Origin: Kocuria sp. cx-455
GTDB lineage: Bacteria; Actinomycetota; Actinomycetes; Actinomycetales; Micrococcaceae
Assembly (NCBI RefSeq): GCF_014698015.1
Contig: NZ_JACXBS010000009.1
Coordinates: 1 to 64,000, forward strand
Direction of reading: 5' to 3'
DNA: 64,000 bases
In this document: positions 29,270 to 37,723 of the stretch, piece by piece
Position numbering within the stretch: the first letter of the stretch is position 1
Layout: each line of letters begins with the position of its first letter
Notes under the pieces: model-generated
What the model was told of the DNA's origin: nothing
The model's input: only the letters and a program-made list of their open reading frames with translations
The model's database searches: none
Position numbers and translations under genes: made by a program

Positions 29270-30241
29270 ATGACAGAGCCCCCTTCCGGCATCCGCTCCC
29301 TACTCGCCCAAGCGAGCGCACTTGGCGTCTGGATAAAAGAATTTGTAGGAATCCACCCGGTGCCAGCCTGGGTCATGGCGTTTTTCGTCTGGGCTCCCAG
29401 TTATGGGGTGGCCACAGTCTCGGCCGTGACATTGATACTGCACCCGCTGCCCGAGGGGCAGCTCCCATGGAGCACGGATCTCCAGCCGGCAGTGGGCTCC
29501 GCCGTTTTGTCGATCCTGCTTTTGTACATCATGTGCGTATTTCTGCACTGGCGTGGTTTCCAGATCTCGAATACGGGGATCACACCCCGCAAAGATCGGC
29601 GCGAGTGGTTCTGGATCCCGGCGGCTTTTCTGATGGCTTGCGGCGCCAACCTCATCAAGGCGGTGATGACTGGTCGCGCCCAGGAATGGTTCCCCACCCA
29701 TACCCACCTGTACCGATCGGAAGCCACCTCTGAAAACGCCCTACCAAGCCTCCTGATTTCTATGCTCACTACCGGCCCCGCCGAAGAAATCATCTTGGTG
29801 CCGGGGTTGGTCCTGCTGCTGATCTCAGGGCGTTGCCCCCGATGGCTAGCCATCACCATCGCCGTCACCGCCCGCACCACATTCCACCTGTACTACGGCC
29901 TGCCCGTAGCTCCAGGATTTGTGGTGTGGGCCCTCCTACTCGTGCTCATATGGCAAATCACCGGAACAGCCCTCGGTGCGGTGCTCGCGCACATCTTCAA
30001 CAACTTCATCGCCGCCCTCGGGCGCACCGCAGCGTTCAACTCGTACGCCTGGGATGTTGTCTACACCTGGTTGAGCGTGGCTGGGATCATCCTCTTGATC
30101 GCGCTGATCCCGCAAGCTGTCCGCACCCTGAAGTGCCTCAGAAGCACCTCGGCCGCCACCCACCCCCTGACCCATGCCGTTGAATGCCCACCCATCGGCG
30201 CCAGTTTCGTCACCCCCATCGCGGGGAAGCACACGCTATGA
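29270..30241 (+). CDS. CPBP/CAAX-type membrane protease (323 aa)
   Basis: About eight membrane spans. Motifs of the CPBP/Abi family: AEEIILVPG (EE pair near residue 172), a second conserved block with His (ARTTFHLYYG), and a final HIFNNF. The Arg usually found after the EE pair is not obvious. The family includes bacteriocin self-immunity and prenyl-protein proteases; role here unknown. ATG at 29270 after AAAGGAGCTGACC. Confidence 0.75.
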   Translation: MTEPPSGIRSLLAQASALGVWIKEFVGIHPVPAWVMAFFVWAPSYGVATVSAVTLILHPLPEGQLPWSTDLQPAVGSAVLSILLLYIMCVFLHWRGFQISNTGITPRKDRREWFWIPAAFLMACGANLIKAVMTGRAQEWFPTHTHLYRSEATSENALPSLLISMLTTGPAEEIILVPGLVLLLISGRCPRWLAITIAVTARTTFHLYYGLPVAPGFVVWALLLVLIWQITGTALGAVLAHIFNNFIAALGRTAAFNSYAWDVVYTWLSVAGIILLIALIPQAVRTLKCLRSTSAATHPLTHAVECPPIGASFVTPIAGKHTL

Positions 30242-30348
30242 TCACAGCCCCCACTGACACCGACCCCGGGGTGGTCACCATCAGCCACCCCGGGCGCACC
30301 GCCCGCAACGGAGCCGGCGTCAAATTCTGGACCCGCATCCCCACTTAG
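30238..30348 (+). CDS. possible very small protein (36 aa)
   Basis: Overlaps the stop of the membrane protease by ATGA and runs 36 codons to TAG. Contains TDTDPGVVTISHPG and a Lys/Trp end. The coupling is its only support; it may be chance. Confidence 0.3.
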   Translation: MITAPTDTDPGVVTISHPGRTARNGAGVKFWTRIPT

Positions 30349-30407
30349 AACCCCGGTGCGCGCGGAGGTTAGGCCCCGCGAGTCTCGACTACTTCTGCGG
30401 TCAAATA

Positions 30408-30457
30408 TAGAACTGGCATTCTACAAATGCTGTTATAGGTGTCGAATTTATGTTCTA
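30408..30457 (+). promoter_or_regulatory. SOS-type operator region of umuDC
   Basis: Two palindromes resemble the actinobacterial LexA box (TCGAAC-N4-GTTCGA): TAGAACTGGCATTCTA (30408-30423) and TCGAATTTATGTTCTA (30442-30457), each with about three mismatches. The second lies 11 bp before the umuD start. Confidence 0.6.
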
Positions 30458-30468
30458 GTCTGGGGATC

Positions 30469-30912
30469 ATGAACGTCCCCCTCCCGTTGCAGATTGCGCG
30501 CCCCACGATGGTGCAAGCTGTGCTTGTCCGCGTGCCCGCTGGGTTCCCCTCCCCCGCTCAGGATTCCTTTGATGATGGGCGCATTGATCTCAACGACGTA
30601 CTGATCAGGGACGTGAGCTCGACGTTCATCCTCCGAGTGACCGGGGACTCTATGGAGGGAGTGGGGATTTACGACGGGGATGAGGTTCTGGTGGATCGGT
30701 CCCTGACACCGGGTGATGGTGACGTGGTGATCGCGGTGATCGATGGGGACTTCACCATCAAGACCTTGCGCGTTCATCACCAGCGGGTGGTGCTACATCC
30801 CGAGAATCCTGCCTACCCCGACGTGGAGGTGGGCGGATTGTCCGAGCTGGTGGTGTGGGGCGTGGTCGTGCACTCCATCCGGCATTTGCGCCCCCGGGGA
30901 CGATCAGCGTGA
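30469..30912 (+). CDS. umuD: UmuD-type S24 peptidase (147 aa)
   Basis: LexA/UmuD fold: probable self-cleavage region [11 protein letters not shown] (A24-G25), nucleophile Ser in GDSMEG (S61) and Lys in FTIKTL (K98). RecA-stimulated self-cleavage would free UmuD' to join UmuC as a translesion polymerase. 147 aa, normal length. ATG at 30469. It overlaps umuC by GTGA. Upstream SOS-like boxes support DNA-damage control. Confidence 0.9.
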   Translation: MNVPLPLQIARPTMVQAVLVRVPAGFPSPAQDSFDDGRIDLNDVLIRDVSSTFILRVTGDSMEGVGIYDGDEVLVDRSLTPGDGDVVIAVIDGDFTIKTLRVHHQRVVLHPENPAYPDVEVGGLSELVVWGVVVHSIRHLRPRGRSA

Positions 30913-32168
30913 TCGCCCTGGTGGACGTGAACAACTGCTACGTCTCCTGCGAACGACTTTTTGACCCGTCCCTAGTTGGACAACCCACCGTGGTGCTGAG
31001 TAACAACGACGGGTGCGTGGTCGCTCGCTCCGCCGAAGCGAAAGCGTTAGGGATCCAGATGGGCGACCCATGGTTCAAGCTCGCCGCAGATGCACAGCGA
31101 TGGGGGCTGCAGCGCAGATCCTCGAACTACCCGCTCTACGCAGACCTCTCAGATCGCACAATGAGGCTGCTTGCCCAGTACGGGCAAGGCCAAGAGATCT
31201 ACTCGATCGACGAATGCTTCCTAGTCCCCCCACCCGGACAGGCTCAGGAACTGCTGCACTGGGGCAGAGCCCTCAAACGAGTGGTGGCCCGCAATGTGGG
31301 TCTACCGGTCAGCGTGGGTATCGCCCCCACCAAGACCCTGGCAAAGCTGGCCACCGAGGCCGCGAAGAAAATCCCGGACACCGGCGGCGTTGTGCACTGG
31401 GACCACACCCCACCCGGTTTCTGGGACCGACTCATGGAATCCCTGCCAGTGACCGAGGTGTGGGGTGTCGCCGAGCGGACTGCCCGACGCCTGCAAGCCC
31501 AGGGGATCACCTCCATCGCCGGGCTGCGCGCAGCCGACCCGGTGCGAATCCGTGACCGGTTCTCCGTGGTGCTCATGCGCACCGTGCTGGAGCTCAACGC
31601 GGTGCCGGCAATCCCCCTGGAAGAGGAAACCGCCACGAAACAACAGATCATGGTCTCCCGGTCCTTCCCCGAACCAATCCACGACCCCTCCCTGATCGGG
31701 GACGCGGTAGCTGAATTCGCCCAACGCGCCGCGCGCCGGCTGCGTAAAGAAAACCAGGAAACCGCCCGGTTGACCGTGTTTGCCTCCACCTCCCCCCACC
31801 GGCCCGGGCCTGACCACCACGCGGCGACCCACCTACGGTTACCTATCCCGACCTGCGAACCAGGACCATTGGCGGCCGCGGCACGCGCTGGCCTCGCGCC
31901 ACACTTGGAGACGGGTATGGCTTACATGCGAGCCGGAGTGATGTGCATGGAGCTCACTGAGGTAGGGGCTGCCCCCATGATCCCTGACACGATCACACCC
32001 CAGCGGCCGATCGGGAGCCTTCTCGATGCCGTCAACGCCCGCTTTGGTTCCGGCACCATGGCCCTCGGACGATACGGAACACAGGAACCCGCCCCGTGGG
32101 GGAACCATCAGCAAAACCGCTCCCCCGGGTACACCACAGACTGGTCGGCTCTACGCACCGTGAGCTGA
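30909..32168 (+). CDS. umuC: UmuC-type Y-family DNA polymerase (419 aa)
   Basis: Y-family polymerase: [18 protein letters not shown] with metal-binding Asp, [22 protein letters not shown] with D-E catalytic pair, then [12 protein letters not shown] and helix-hairpin-helix region [18 protein letters not shown]-terminal part has the UmuC little-finger and tail. GTG at 30909 overlaps the umuD stop, so the two are coupled. It copies past DNA lesions, with raised mutation. Full length. Confidence 0.9.
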   Translation: MIALVDVNNCYVSCERLFDPSLVGQPTVVLSNNDGCVVARSAEAKALGIQMGDPWFKLAADAQRWGLQRRSSNYPLYADLSDRTMRLLAQYGQGQEIYSIDECFLVPPPGQAQELLHWGRALKRVVARNVGLPVSVGIAPTKTLAKLATEAAKKIPDTGGVVHWDHTPPGFWDRLMESLPVTEVWGVAERTARRLQAQGITSIAGLRAADPVRIRDRFSVVLMRTVLELNAVPAIPLEEETATKQQIMVSRSFPEPIHDPSLIGDAVAEFAQRAARRLRKENQETARLTVFASTSPHRPGPDHHAATHLRLPIPTCEPGPLAAAARAGLAPHLETGMAYMRAGVMCMELTEVGAAPMIPDTITPQRPIGSLLDAVNARFGSGTMALGRYGTQEPAPWGNHQQNRSPGYTTDWSALRTVS

Positions 32169-32176
32169 ACGCGCTT

Positions 32177-32917
32177 ATGCACGTCCACACCGTGACCTAC
32201 CATCCACAGATGAGCGATTCACCCACGTGGAAAACCCTGGCAGGCACCTTTTTGCACCGCGCCGTGCTGCATCCGGGCGGCAAATGGCGCTACGTAAACA
32301 CCCCAGAAACACGAGATGAGTACCTCGACCACTCCCGGCGCCTGGCGCACCAGCTGCACTATGCCCTCCAGGACGAAGATTTCCCCCTTGCTACGGCCCT
32401 GGCAGACAGCGGTGGGCCCTCATGGGCCAAAAGCGTGGACCAGTACCGAGAGCTCTCCCCCCGTGACAAGGGGTGCGCGATCAGTCCCCTGCTTGAATCC
32501 GCCGAGACCATCACCGAGTGCATCCTCGAGGAGGCAGAAAAGAACCACTGGATGCAAGTGCGAACCGAAGTCGATGCGCCGATGGCTTACCTCAACGGGG
32601 AGACCAACACCCGGATAGATCTCCTGGTCAAAAGAGAGCGGCTCTCACCTGTAGTGGTGGAGCTCAAGACCAGCCGCTACAAGGAACCCAGTCCAGATGC
32701 TCAAAAAATGACAGAGGAAAATGTCGCATCGTATGCGCGGATGGTGGCAAAGATGTGCCAACGGAACGTTAACTACCAGTGGGTGTGGGCTCGTAGATCT
32801 GATGGGACGTGTACGTGGGGAGAACAACACACCATTACCCCGCCTACCGCGAGGACTAAGGCATTTCATACCCGCACCGGTCAGGTTCGTAGGAAATCCT
32901 CCGGAGGTGTGCAATAG
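32177..32917 (+). CDS. PD-(D/E)XK nuclease-like protein (246 aa)
   Basis: Central block has the PD-(D/E)XK pattern: E in VRTEVDAPMAYLNG, RIDLLVKRER with Asp, VVVELKTSRY with E-x-K, and downstream 'EENVASYARMVA', as in RecB/Cas4-type nucleases (Q/Y helix). A first domain of about 130 residues is helical (LDHSRRLAHQLHYALQ). It follows umuC by 8 bases, so it is in the same SOS-type operon, which suggests a part in repair or in cutting damaged DNA. ATG at 32177; other starts possible. No Cas4-type cysteine cluster was noticed. Confidence 0.65.
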   Translation: MHVHTVTYHPQMSDSPTWKTLAGTFLHRAVLHPGGKWRYVNTPETRDEYLDHSRRLAHQLHYALQDEDFPLATALADSGGPSWAKSVDQYRELSPRDKGCAISPLLESAETITECILEEAEKNHWMQVRTEVDAPMAYLNGETNTRIDLLVKRERLSPVVVELKTSRYKEPSPDAQKMTEENVASYARMVAKMCQRNVNYQWVWARRSDGTCTWGEQHTITPPTARTKAFHTRTGQVRRKSSGGVQ

Positions 32918-33129
32918 TGGTGTCCATGAGTTCAGAGGTACCGCGTCGGCAGACACGTACTGGGGATCCCCTAGTGCCCATGACCTTCCGGATGCCCGCT
33001 GAACTACACCAAGATCTAGCAGATGCTGCCAAACGAGAAGGACTTTCTCGCACGGCCTGGATGATCAGTGTGATCGCTCAGCGTCTGAACCGCCCCGAGT
33101 ACAACAAACTTCCGTTCACCAACGACTGA
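32917..33129 (+). CDS. small ribbon-helix-helix protein (70 aa)
   Basis: The sequence VPMTFRMPAELHQDLADAAK then REGLSRTAWMISVIAQRL is the RHH/Arc pattern: one strand, two helices. Such dimers bind DNA as repressors or antitoxins. GTG at 32917 after GGAGGT, sharing one base with the preceding stop; starts at 32920 or ATG 32926 are possible. Last gene of the umuDC operon and perhaps its regulator. No toxin gene lies next to it. Confidence 0.75.
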   Translation: MVSMSSEVPRRQTRTGDPLVPMTFRMPAELHQDLADAAKREGLSRTAWMISVIAQRLNRPEYNKLPFTND

Positions 33130-33261
33130 AGGCGGCCCCTGGCAGGACCGCCTTCTAAGTCTCGAACACCGTTCCCAGCTACCAACTGCGCGGTGTTCCA
33201 TTAGCAACCTAGGAACCCCATGAGATACCGGATAAGACACCAGCACCCACAGAGGAGCTGC

Positions 33262-33342
33262 TGTGTCTAGAGTACCAGCACCCTTAGTGGTTCCACTAGA
33301 GCCATTGGCACCAGTGGGAACGGTGGGGACAAGGGGGCCAAA
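33262..33342 (-). repeat. 9-bp repeat array A (over gene start)
   Basis: About nine contiguous 9-bp units in one register, consensus GGCACCAnT on the plus strand (AnTGGTGCC on minus), for example GGTTCCACT, AGAGCCATT, GGCACCAGT, GGGAACGGT. It spans the GTG start at 33263 and encodes VPAPLVVPLEPLAPVG. Likely ParB-binding sites that may also control this gene. Confidence 0.7.
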
Positions 33343-34573
33343 GCATCCCCGCTCCCCCTCCCAACGGCGACCTGTCTGTCTTGGCACGGGACGATTCCCT
33401 GTTACCGAGACCCACACCCCCCGTGCCCGCACGGGCAAGTCCTGGACCCCAGAGCCCGAAGGTGGCACCCAAGCGCGGGTACCCTGCTGGTGGTCGCGTG
33501 AGCAGTGGATCCAAGCCGTATTTCAGGACCTAACTACCGAGACCGGCGCCGGCGCGCTCTCCCGACACCGCACCTGTGCTGCACGGGTGCAGGCAGTCAG
33601 CACCGCCGATGCGAACACTGCCGACACCACCACCGGGCGAAACGTACGCACCTCCCACGCCACGGTGGCCAAGAAGCTGGGGTGCAGCGTAGATACCGTG
33701 CGTAGGGCCAGGCGAGTCCTGCGCGATCTCGGGTGGGCGGTGGAGATCACCCGGGGCCGGTACATGACCCAGGCCGAGCGGATCCTGGCCAGCCTGCACA
33801 AGGACACCTATCAGAACCGGTTTGCTTCCAACCGATCCCTGACGATCCCGGCCCGAGCAGTAGCTGTGCACCCCTACCCCGAAGGGGTTAAGAAACCTTC
33901 TCCCAAGACTTCTCGTGTTGTACCTAGCGCGCGCTCACGCGGCACCGGTACGAGCAAACCCCAGCCAAAGAAAAACCACCCCGCCCGCCCCAGCGTGTCA
34001 GTGGGCATTCAGAAGCTCACGGCACGACTGGTACGGCGTCTGCCGTGGCTCGACCGCAGGGATCAGCACCTGATGGGCCTGTGCCGGTCTTTGGCGCAGT
34101 GTGGGGTCACCGAGGAATGGACCATCCAGGATTTGATGAATGCGATGGAAACCGATCACCGTACCCGCGGGCTGCTTACTCTGCCTCCCAACAGTCAGCG
34201 CAATCCCCGGGCGTTGTTCCTGACCCAAGTGCGTCGAGCTATCACAGGACTGGAGCCACCCGCCCGGGCCCGCCGCCGAGCCGTAGAAGCCCGGCGGGCA
34301 GCCCGGGCCCAGGAGCTGTGCGACCGTGCCCGGGCTGCCGAAACCAAGACTCCGATGCCCTCATGGTTCAGGGACGCCCTGGCAGAAGCCATCAACCCCG
34401 ACTCCCCCGGCACCCTTAGCATCACTGCCCCCACGGGCACCCCTCGCACCACTGCCCCTACCGGCACCCGTGGCACTGTCGGCCCCAATATCCACAATGA
34501 CCCCACTATGCCTATTGGTCACATTGTTCTCACTGCTGCTAATAGCACTAATGTGCCCAATGGTGCGGCTTAA
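33263..34573 (+). CDS. HTH protein with centromere-like repeats in both ends (436 aa)
   Basis: Middle part: an HTH (SHATVAKKLGCSVDTVRRAR, about residues 130-165) after a WSREQWIQAVFQDL segment, then a linker rich in basic residues, then a helical domain (residues 250-330). It recalls helix-turn-helix replication proteins on actinobacterial plasmids, but RepA at 40690 is the clearer initiator. Both ends are low-complexity triplets (VVPLEPLAPVG; TAPTGTPRTTAPTGTRGTVG) because 9-bp DNA repeats A and B are read in frame as three codons each. GTG at 33263 after GAGGAGCTGCT. May join replication control with partition. Confidence 0.7.
   Translation: MSRVPAPLVVPLEPLAPVGTVGTRGPKHPRSPSQRRPVCLGTGRFPVTETHTPRARTGKSWTPEPEGGTQARVPCWWSREQWIQAVFQDLTTETGAGALSRHRTCAARVQAVSTADANTADTTTGRNVRTSHATVAKKLGCSVDTVRRARRVLRDLGWAVEITRGRYMTQAERILASLHKDTYQNRFASNRSLTIPARAVAVHPYPEGVKKPSPKTSRVVPSARSRGTGTSKPQPKKNHPARPSVSVGIQKLTARLVRRLPWLDRRDQHLMGLCRSLAQCGVTEEWTIQDLMNAMETDHRTRGLLTLPPNSQRNPRALFLTQVRRAITGLEPPARARRRAVEARRAARAQELCDRARAAETKTPMPSWFRDALAEAINPDSPGTLSITAPTGTPRTTAPTGTRGTVGPNIHNDPTMPIGHIVLTAANSTNVPNGAA
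34409..34570 (-). repeat. 9-bp repeat array B (18 units inside coding end)
   Basis: Eighteen contiguous 9-bp units in perfect register from GGCACCCTT (34409) through CGCACCACT, GGCACCCGT, GGCCCCAAT and GTGCCCAAT to 34570. Most end in (A/C)(C/A)T or AAT; consensus GGCACCAnT. In frame with the gene, so each unit encodes three residues. Same orientation as array A. Confidence 0.8.
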
Positions 34574-35600
34574 GTTCGCGGTTTCCACGCGGGTGCCGGC
34601 GGCTGCCCTGCCGACAACCACAGACGCCGAACGGGCCCCGCAACCACTCATCGGGGCTACCTTGGAGCTTCCCGGGGGACGGTTCTGTGGACCCCGCTTC
34701 AACCTCTGTCAGGACAAGGACGAGTAGCTTCCAACGGCGGTGACCAGCCGCAAGTGAAAACCCTGTTTTCTTGATATTTAGTCTCTGGGGGAGGGGCGCG
34801 GTCCCCCCCTCCAGGGTAGGTAGAGCGGGCGGTACCGCGACTGTCGATCCACTCCTGCACCTGCATCCTCGATAGAGGAATACGCGCCGGGGGGGGGGCG
34901 GGACTCACTATCCCGGAGAGACCCACCCCTGAGCCCAGTTGACTCAACCCGCCACCGACACCCACCGTTCCAGTTGAACCCGAGGCGGGTAGGGGAGGGA
35001 AGCGCTGGAAGAGATGGCGTTCTGTGCATTCGCCCCCAGACCGGAGGAGGCATGTACCCCTGAAGGGTTACACCTTGGGGTGGGCATTACCCGTCCCAAG
35101 GAAATGGTTCTGCCGTCTACTCGGTATCGAGCTCCCTGATCGATCTTGTAAGACGCCCGGGCTGGTGAGATCCAGGGCCATCCCTGGAGGTGGTTGAGCC
35201 AAGGAGCGGGGGTCTAAGAACAGGGGCTGAAAAGACGCTGCAGGGGTAACTCACCCTCGCTGCCGTCGTTGGTCTGAAGTGCTCAGGATGGTCTCCAGCG
35301 TCGGGGGAGAGGGTGCGCTGCAGGGGCTAGCTGCCAGCACACCACCCCACCGTGAAGTAATCTTCTATTCAAGAAAATACGGTTTCCACGGAGGACCATC
35401 GCACGATCACGATCGCCGGGGCCACGGCCCCATGCTGGGTCGCGTGCTATGTTCGGCGCCGCAGTCACGACGAGCATTCACGGCAGGAGGCCGCCTCGTG
35501 GCGTCCTGCGATCGGTGGCTGGCAATGCTCATGAGCGTAGGGCTTCAGGCAGGGTTGTCGCTGCGGCCGCAGCCAACTCGGGGAGAGCTGAGTGATCAGG
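34574..35600. other. large gene-free region
   Basis: About 1 kb without a credible gene: the open frames here lack ribosome-binding sites and give Arg/Pro-rich products. Base composition stays GC-rich. Several G-runs and local inverted stretches are present, for example around 34785-34815 and 35060-35110. It could hold an origin, an oriT or a structured RNA; I see no known family. Confidence 0.5.
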
Positions 35601-35603
35601 GGT

Positions 35604-35711
35604 AGAGGTGCCGTCGGGGGTAGCGGGTCCAGTGGTGCGGTCGGTGCCGGTGGGAGTAATGATGCTGCTGTGTCCGCTGGGGTCGTAGGGAACGGTAGGC
35701 CCGTTATTTGA
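35604..35711 (+). repeat. 9-bp repeat array C
   Basis: About twelve contiguous 9-bp units in register: AGAGGTGCC, GTCGGGGGT, AGCGGGTCC, AGTGGTGCG, GTCGGTGCC, and onward to GGTAGGCCC. Consensus (A/G)NTGGTGCC, plus orientation. Not in a gene. Confidence 0.75.
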
Positions 35712-35726
35712 AGATTTTAGTGGGAT

Positions 35727-35767
35727 CGCTTCCCTGCGTACCGCTCCGCTAGGTACGCAGGGAAGCG
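35727..35767. repeat. perfect 16-bp hairpin
   Basis: Arms 35727-35742 (CGCTTCCCTGCGTACC) and 35752-35767 are perfectly complementary, with a 9-nt loop. It lies between array C and the gene at 35924. It may be a terminator, a single-strand origin, or part of an oriT. Confidence 0.7.
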
Positions 35768-35871
35768 TATCACACGATAAAAAATCTGGCCCTGCGCCTG
35801 GGCGTCACCTGCGGCACCACAGGGCACATTGGCACTGACGAGCACTCAGGCCATTCTATGAGTTTCAAATC

Positions 35872-35911
35872 CGAAACCATTGGTGTAGAGTGGTTACGAA
35901 TTCGAAACCAT
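35872..35911 (+). promoter_or_regulatory. direct repeats CGAAACCAT upstream of 35924
   Basis: CGAAACCAT occurs at 35872-35880 and 35903-35911, 31 bp apart (three helical turns), on either side of a -10-like TAGAGT. Likely operator for the following gene pair. Confidence 0.5.
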
Positions 35912-35923
35912 CTGGAGGGTGTT

Positions 35924-37723
35924 ATGACTGGTGTGACTCACCGCCCCCGCCCGTACTCGTACTCCCGACTGCCCACCGCGTGGGTGGACTTCAAAACTGG
36001 CCGTGGAGTGCTCGACAACGGGGCAGCGCTCATCGCCCGCACCTCGGGCCGGCGCAAGTACCCGACCCTGGGTGATGTGTTGGATTCGGTCTCCGCTGGG
36101 CTGGGTACGGCTGTCCCTAAAATCAAGATAATGTTCACCGGCAAGGTGCCGCCTACGGAGCCGGGTCATCGACACTGGCTGTTGGAAGCTAAGACTCCCG
36201 GATGGGAGACTCCACCAGGGCGCGGCCACTGGTTGGGCACGCCTCCCACGGGTCGGTTCGTTAATGAGCTCACCGATCAGTACGTGGAGATCCATCTGGC
36301 TTCCGAGTGGTTCGGGAACACGGATTTATCCCCGGCCGAGGCTCGGGATGCGTGGATGCTGCTGGATGCGATGCTCACCGATGCGTTTCAACCCGCACTG
36401 TCGGGCAACGATCGTTCGGTGATGATGCACACTCCCGGTTCTACGGGCACCAATCTGTGGGCGGCGTCGCTGCCGGCGGGAATGGAGCCGTTCCCGGTGG
36501 ACGATGATATTGCCGAGGAGATCCATGCCACCAGCGGCCAACACCATTTGGAGCACTTAGTAGCGGGACCCTCGATGGTCACCCATGAGGACGTAATCCC
36601 GATGATGGATCCCCGTGGTCAGTCACAGATCGACTCCTTCGCTTACGTGGACGGGCGTTTTATGTACGCAGCCCAGTGTCGCGAGCTGGGCACCGGTCCC
36701 GGCCGCCGCCTGACGAAGTTTGAGACCTACGAGCTTCTTGACACCAACCCTTATGCCCGAGCGCGGATCTGCCTGCGGTTCACCGTGCCCGAAAACTGGG
36801 ATCGGATCGGGATTTTTGGGGTCCAGCACCCCAACCCGAATGATGGCTGGTACTACCCCAACCGTCCCGGGGCCACCGGGGTTACCTGGGCGGACGCCTC
36901 TGAAGTGTTCGTAGCCAAGCAGTATGGGTGGAAGATCGAACCGCTGGAGTCGGTGGTTTTCAACGAAAAGGCCCAGGCAGCGCGCAAGCGCTTTGAGCCC
37001 GGCTCCGGTCATGCCAGCCGCAAGACGGTCAAGGCCCGCCCGCTGGATCTGTGGTCGCAGAAACTGATGATGACTCGTGAGTTCATCACCGATGATCCCC
37101 GCACCTCGGACAAGCTGCGTCAGGCAGTAGGTGGTGCGCTGCGCGCGATCTTGATCCAGTCCATCGGCTCGTTCGCTTCCCGCGGCCGCGGTTCCACCGG
37201 CGTGACCAACGATCCCCGCAACCTGCCACCGGAGTACGCCGCGTCCGTGGTGCGCTACGGGGACACCTACACGTATAAGATCCCCCAGAAGTTCAACAAC
37301 CGTCAGCGGGACTTCTACCACCCCGAATATGCCGCCCAGGTATGGGGCCGTGCTCGAGCCCGGGTCCTCCACGCCCGTGTGAACGGGCAGGCCACCGGCG
37401 CATTGACCATCCCTGGTGAGCACATCATCGGTATCCACGGTGACGCGATCTACACCTCCCAGCTGCCCACTTGGGCTTTGCCGACCGTGGATGGGGGCGC
37501 CGATGACGGCAAGGCCGGACGCTTGCGCCTGCAGGGCTACCTTCCCGGCCCTCACCCGGTGCCCGTCTCCCGCGCCGATCGCGACGGGCTGCGCGACAAG
37601 GCATTAACCCACGCAACAGCGACCCCGGACCAGATTGTGGACCAGGCCGCGTTCATTTTCGAGTGGGACGCACCCAAAGACACGCCCACTAGTTACCAGG
37701 CACAGGATGGTGACCAGCAATGA
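35924..37723 (+). CDS. possible diverged family-B DNA-polymerase-like protein (599 aa)
   Basis: No clear family at a glance. A run of features fits the palm of family-B polymerases: SFAYVDGRFMYAAQ (motif A-like, D-x-x-x-x-Y, about residue 245), a block WADASEVFVAKQYGWKIEPL like the W-x-x-x-E-x-x-x-A-x-x-x-G segment, a helix AVGGALRAILIQSIGSF (motif B place, about 415), and HIIGIHGDAIYTS (motif C place, about 515, with one Asp instead of D-T-D). No exonuclease domain is seen. ATG at 35924 after GGAGGGTGTT. It overlaps the next gene by ATGA. The naming is inference. Confidence 0.5.
   Translation: MTGVTHRPRPYSYSRLPTAWVDFKTGRGVLDNGAALIARTSGRRKYPTLGDVLDSVSAGLGTAVPKIKIMFTGKVPPTEPGHRHWLLEAKTPGWETPPGRGHWLGTPPTGRFVNELTDQYVEIHLASEWFGNTDLSPAEARDAWMLLDAMLTDAFQPALSGNDRSVMMHTPGSTGTNLWAASLPAGMEPFPVDDDIAEEIHATSGQHHLEHLVAGPSMVTHEDVIPMMDPRGQSQIDSFAYVDGRFMYAAQCRELGTGPGRRLTKFETYELLDTNPYARARICLRFTVPENWDRIGIFGVQHPNPNDGWYYPNRPGATGVTWADASEVFVAKQYGWKIEPLESVVFNEKAQAARKRFEPGSGHASRKTVKARPLDLWSQKLMMTREFITDDPRTSDKLRQAVGGALRAILIQSIGSFASRGRGSTGVTNDPRNLPPEYAASVVRYGDTYTYKIPQKFNNRQRDFYHPEYAAQVWGRARARVLHARVNGQATGALTIPGEHIIGIHGDAIYTSQLPTWALPTVDGGADDGKAGRLRLQGYLPGPHPVPVSRADRDGLRDKALTHATATPDQIVDQAAFIFEWDAPKDTPTSYQAQDGDQQ

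Noticed and set aside
35279-35605. 108-codon frame in the gene-free region
   Set aside because: No ribosome-binding site; composition unlike the plasmid's genes; kept as gene-free.
36623-37555. 310-codon minus-strand frame
   Set aside because: Opposite the polymerase-like gene and without any domain pattern.
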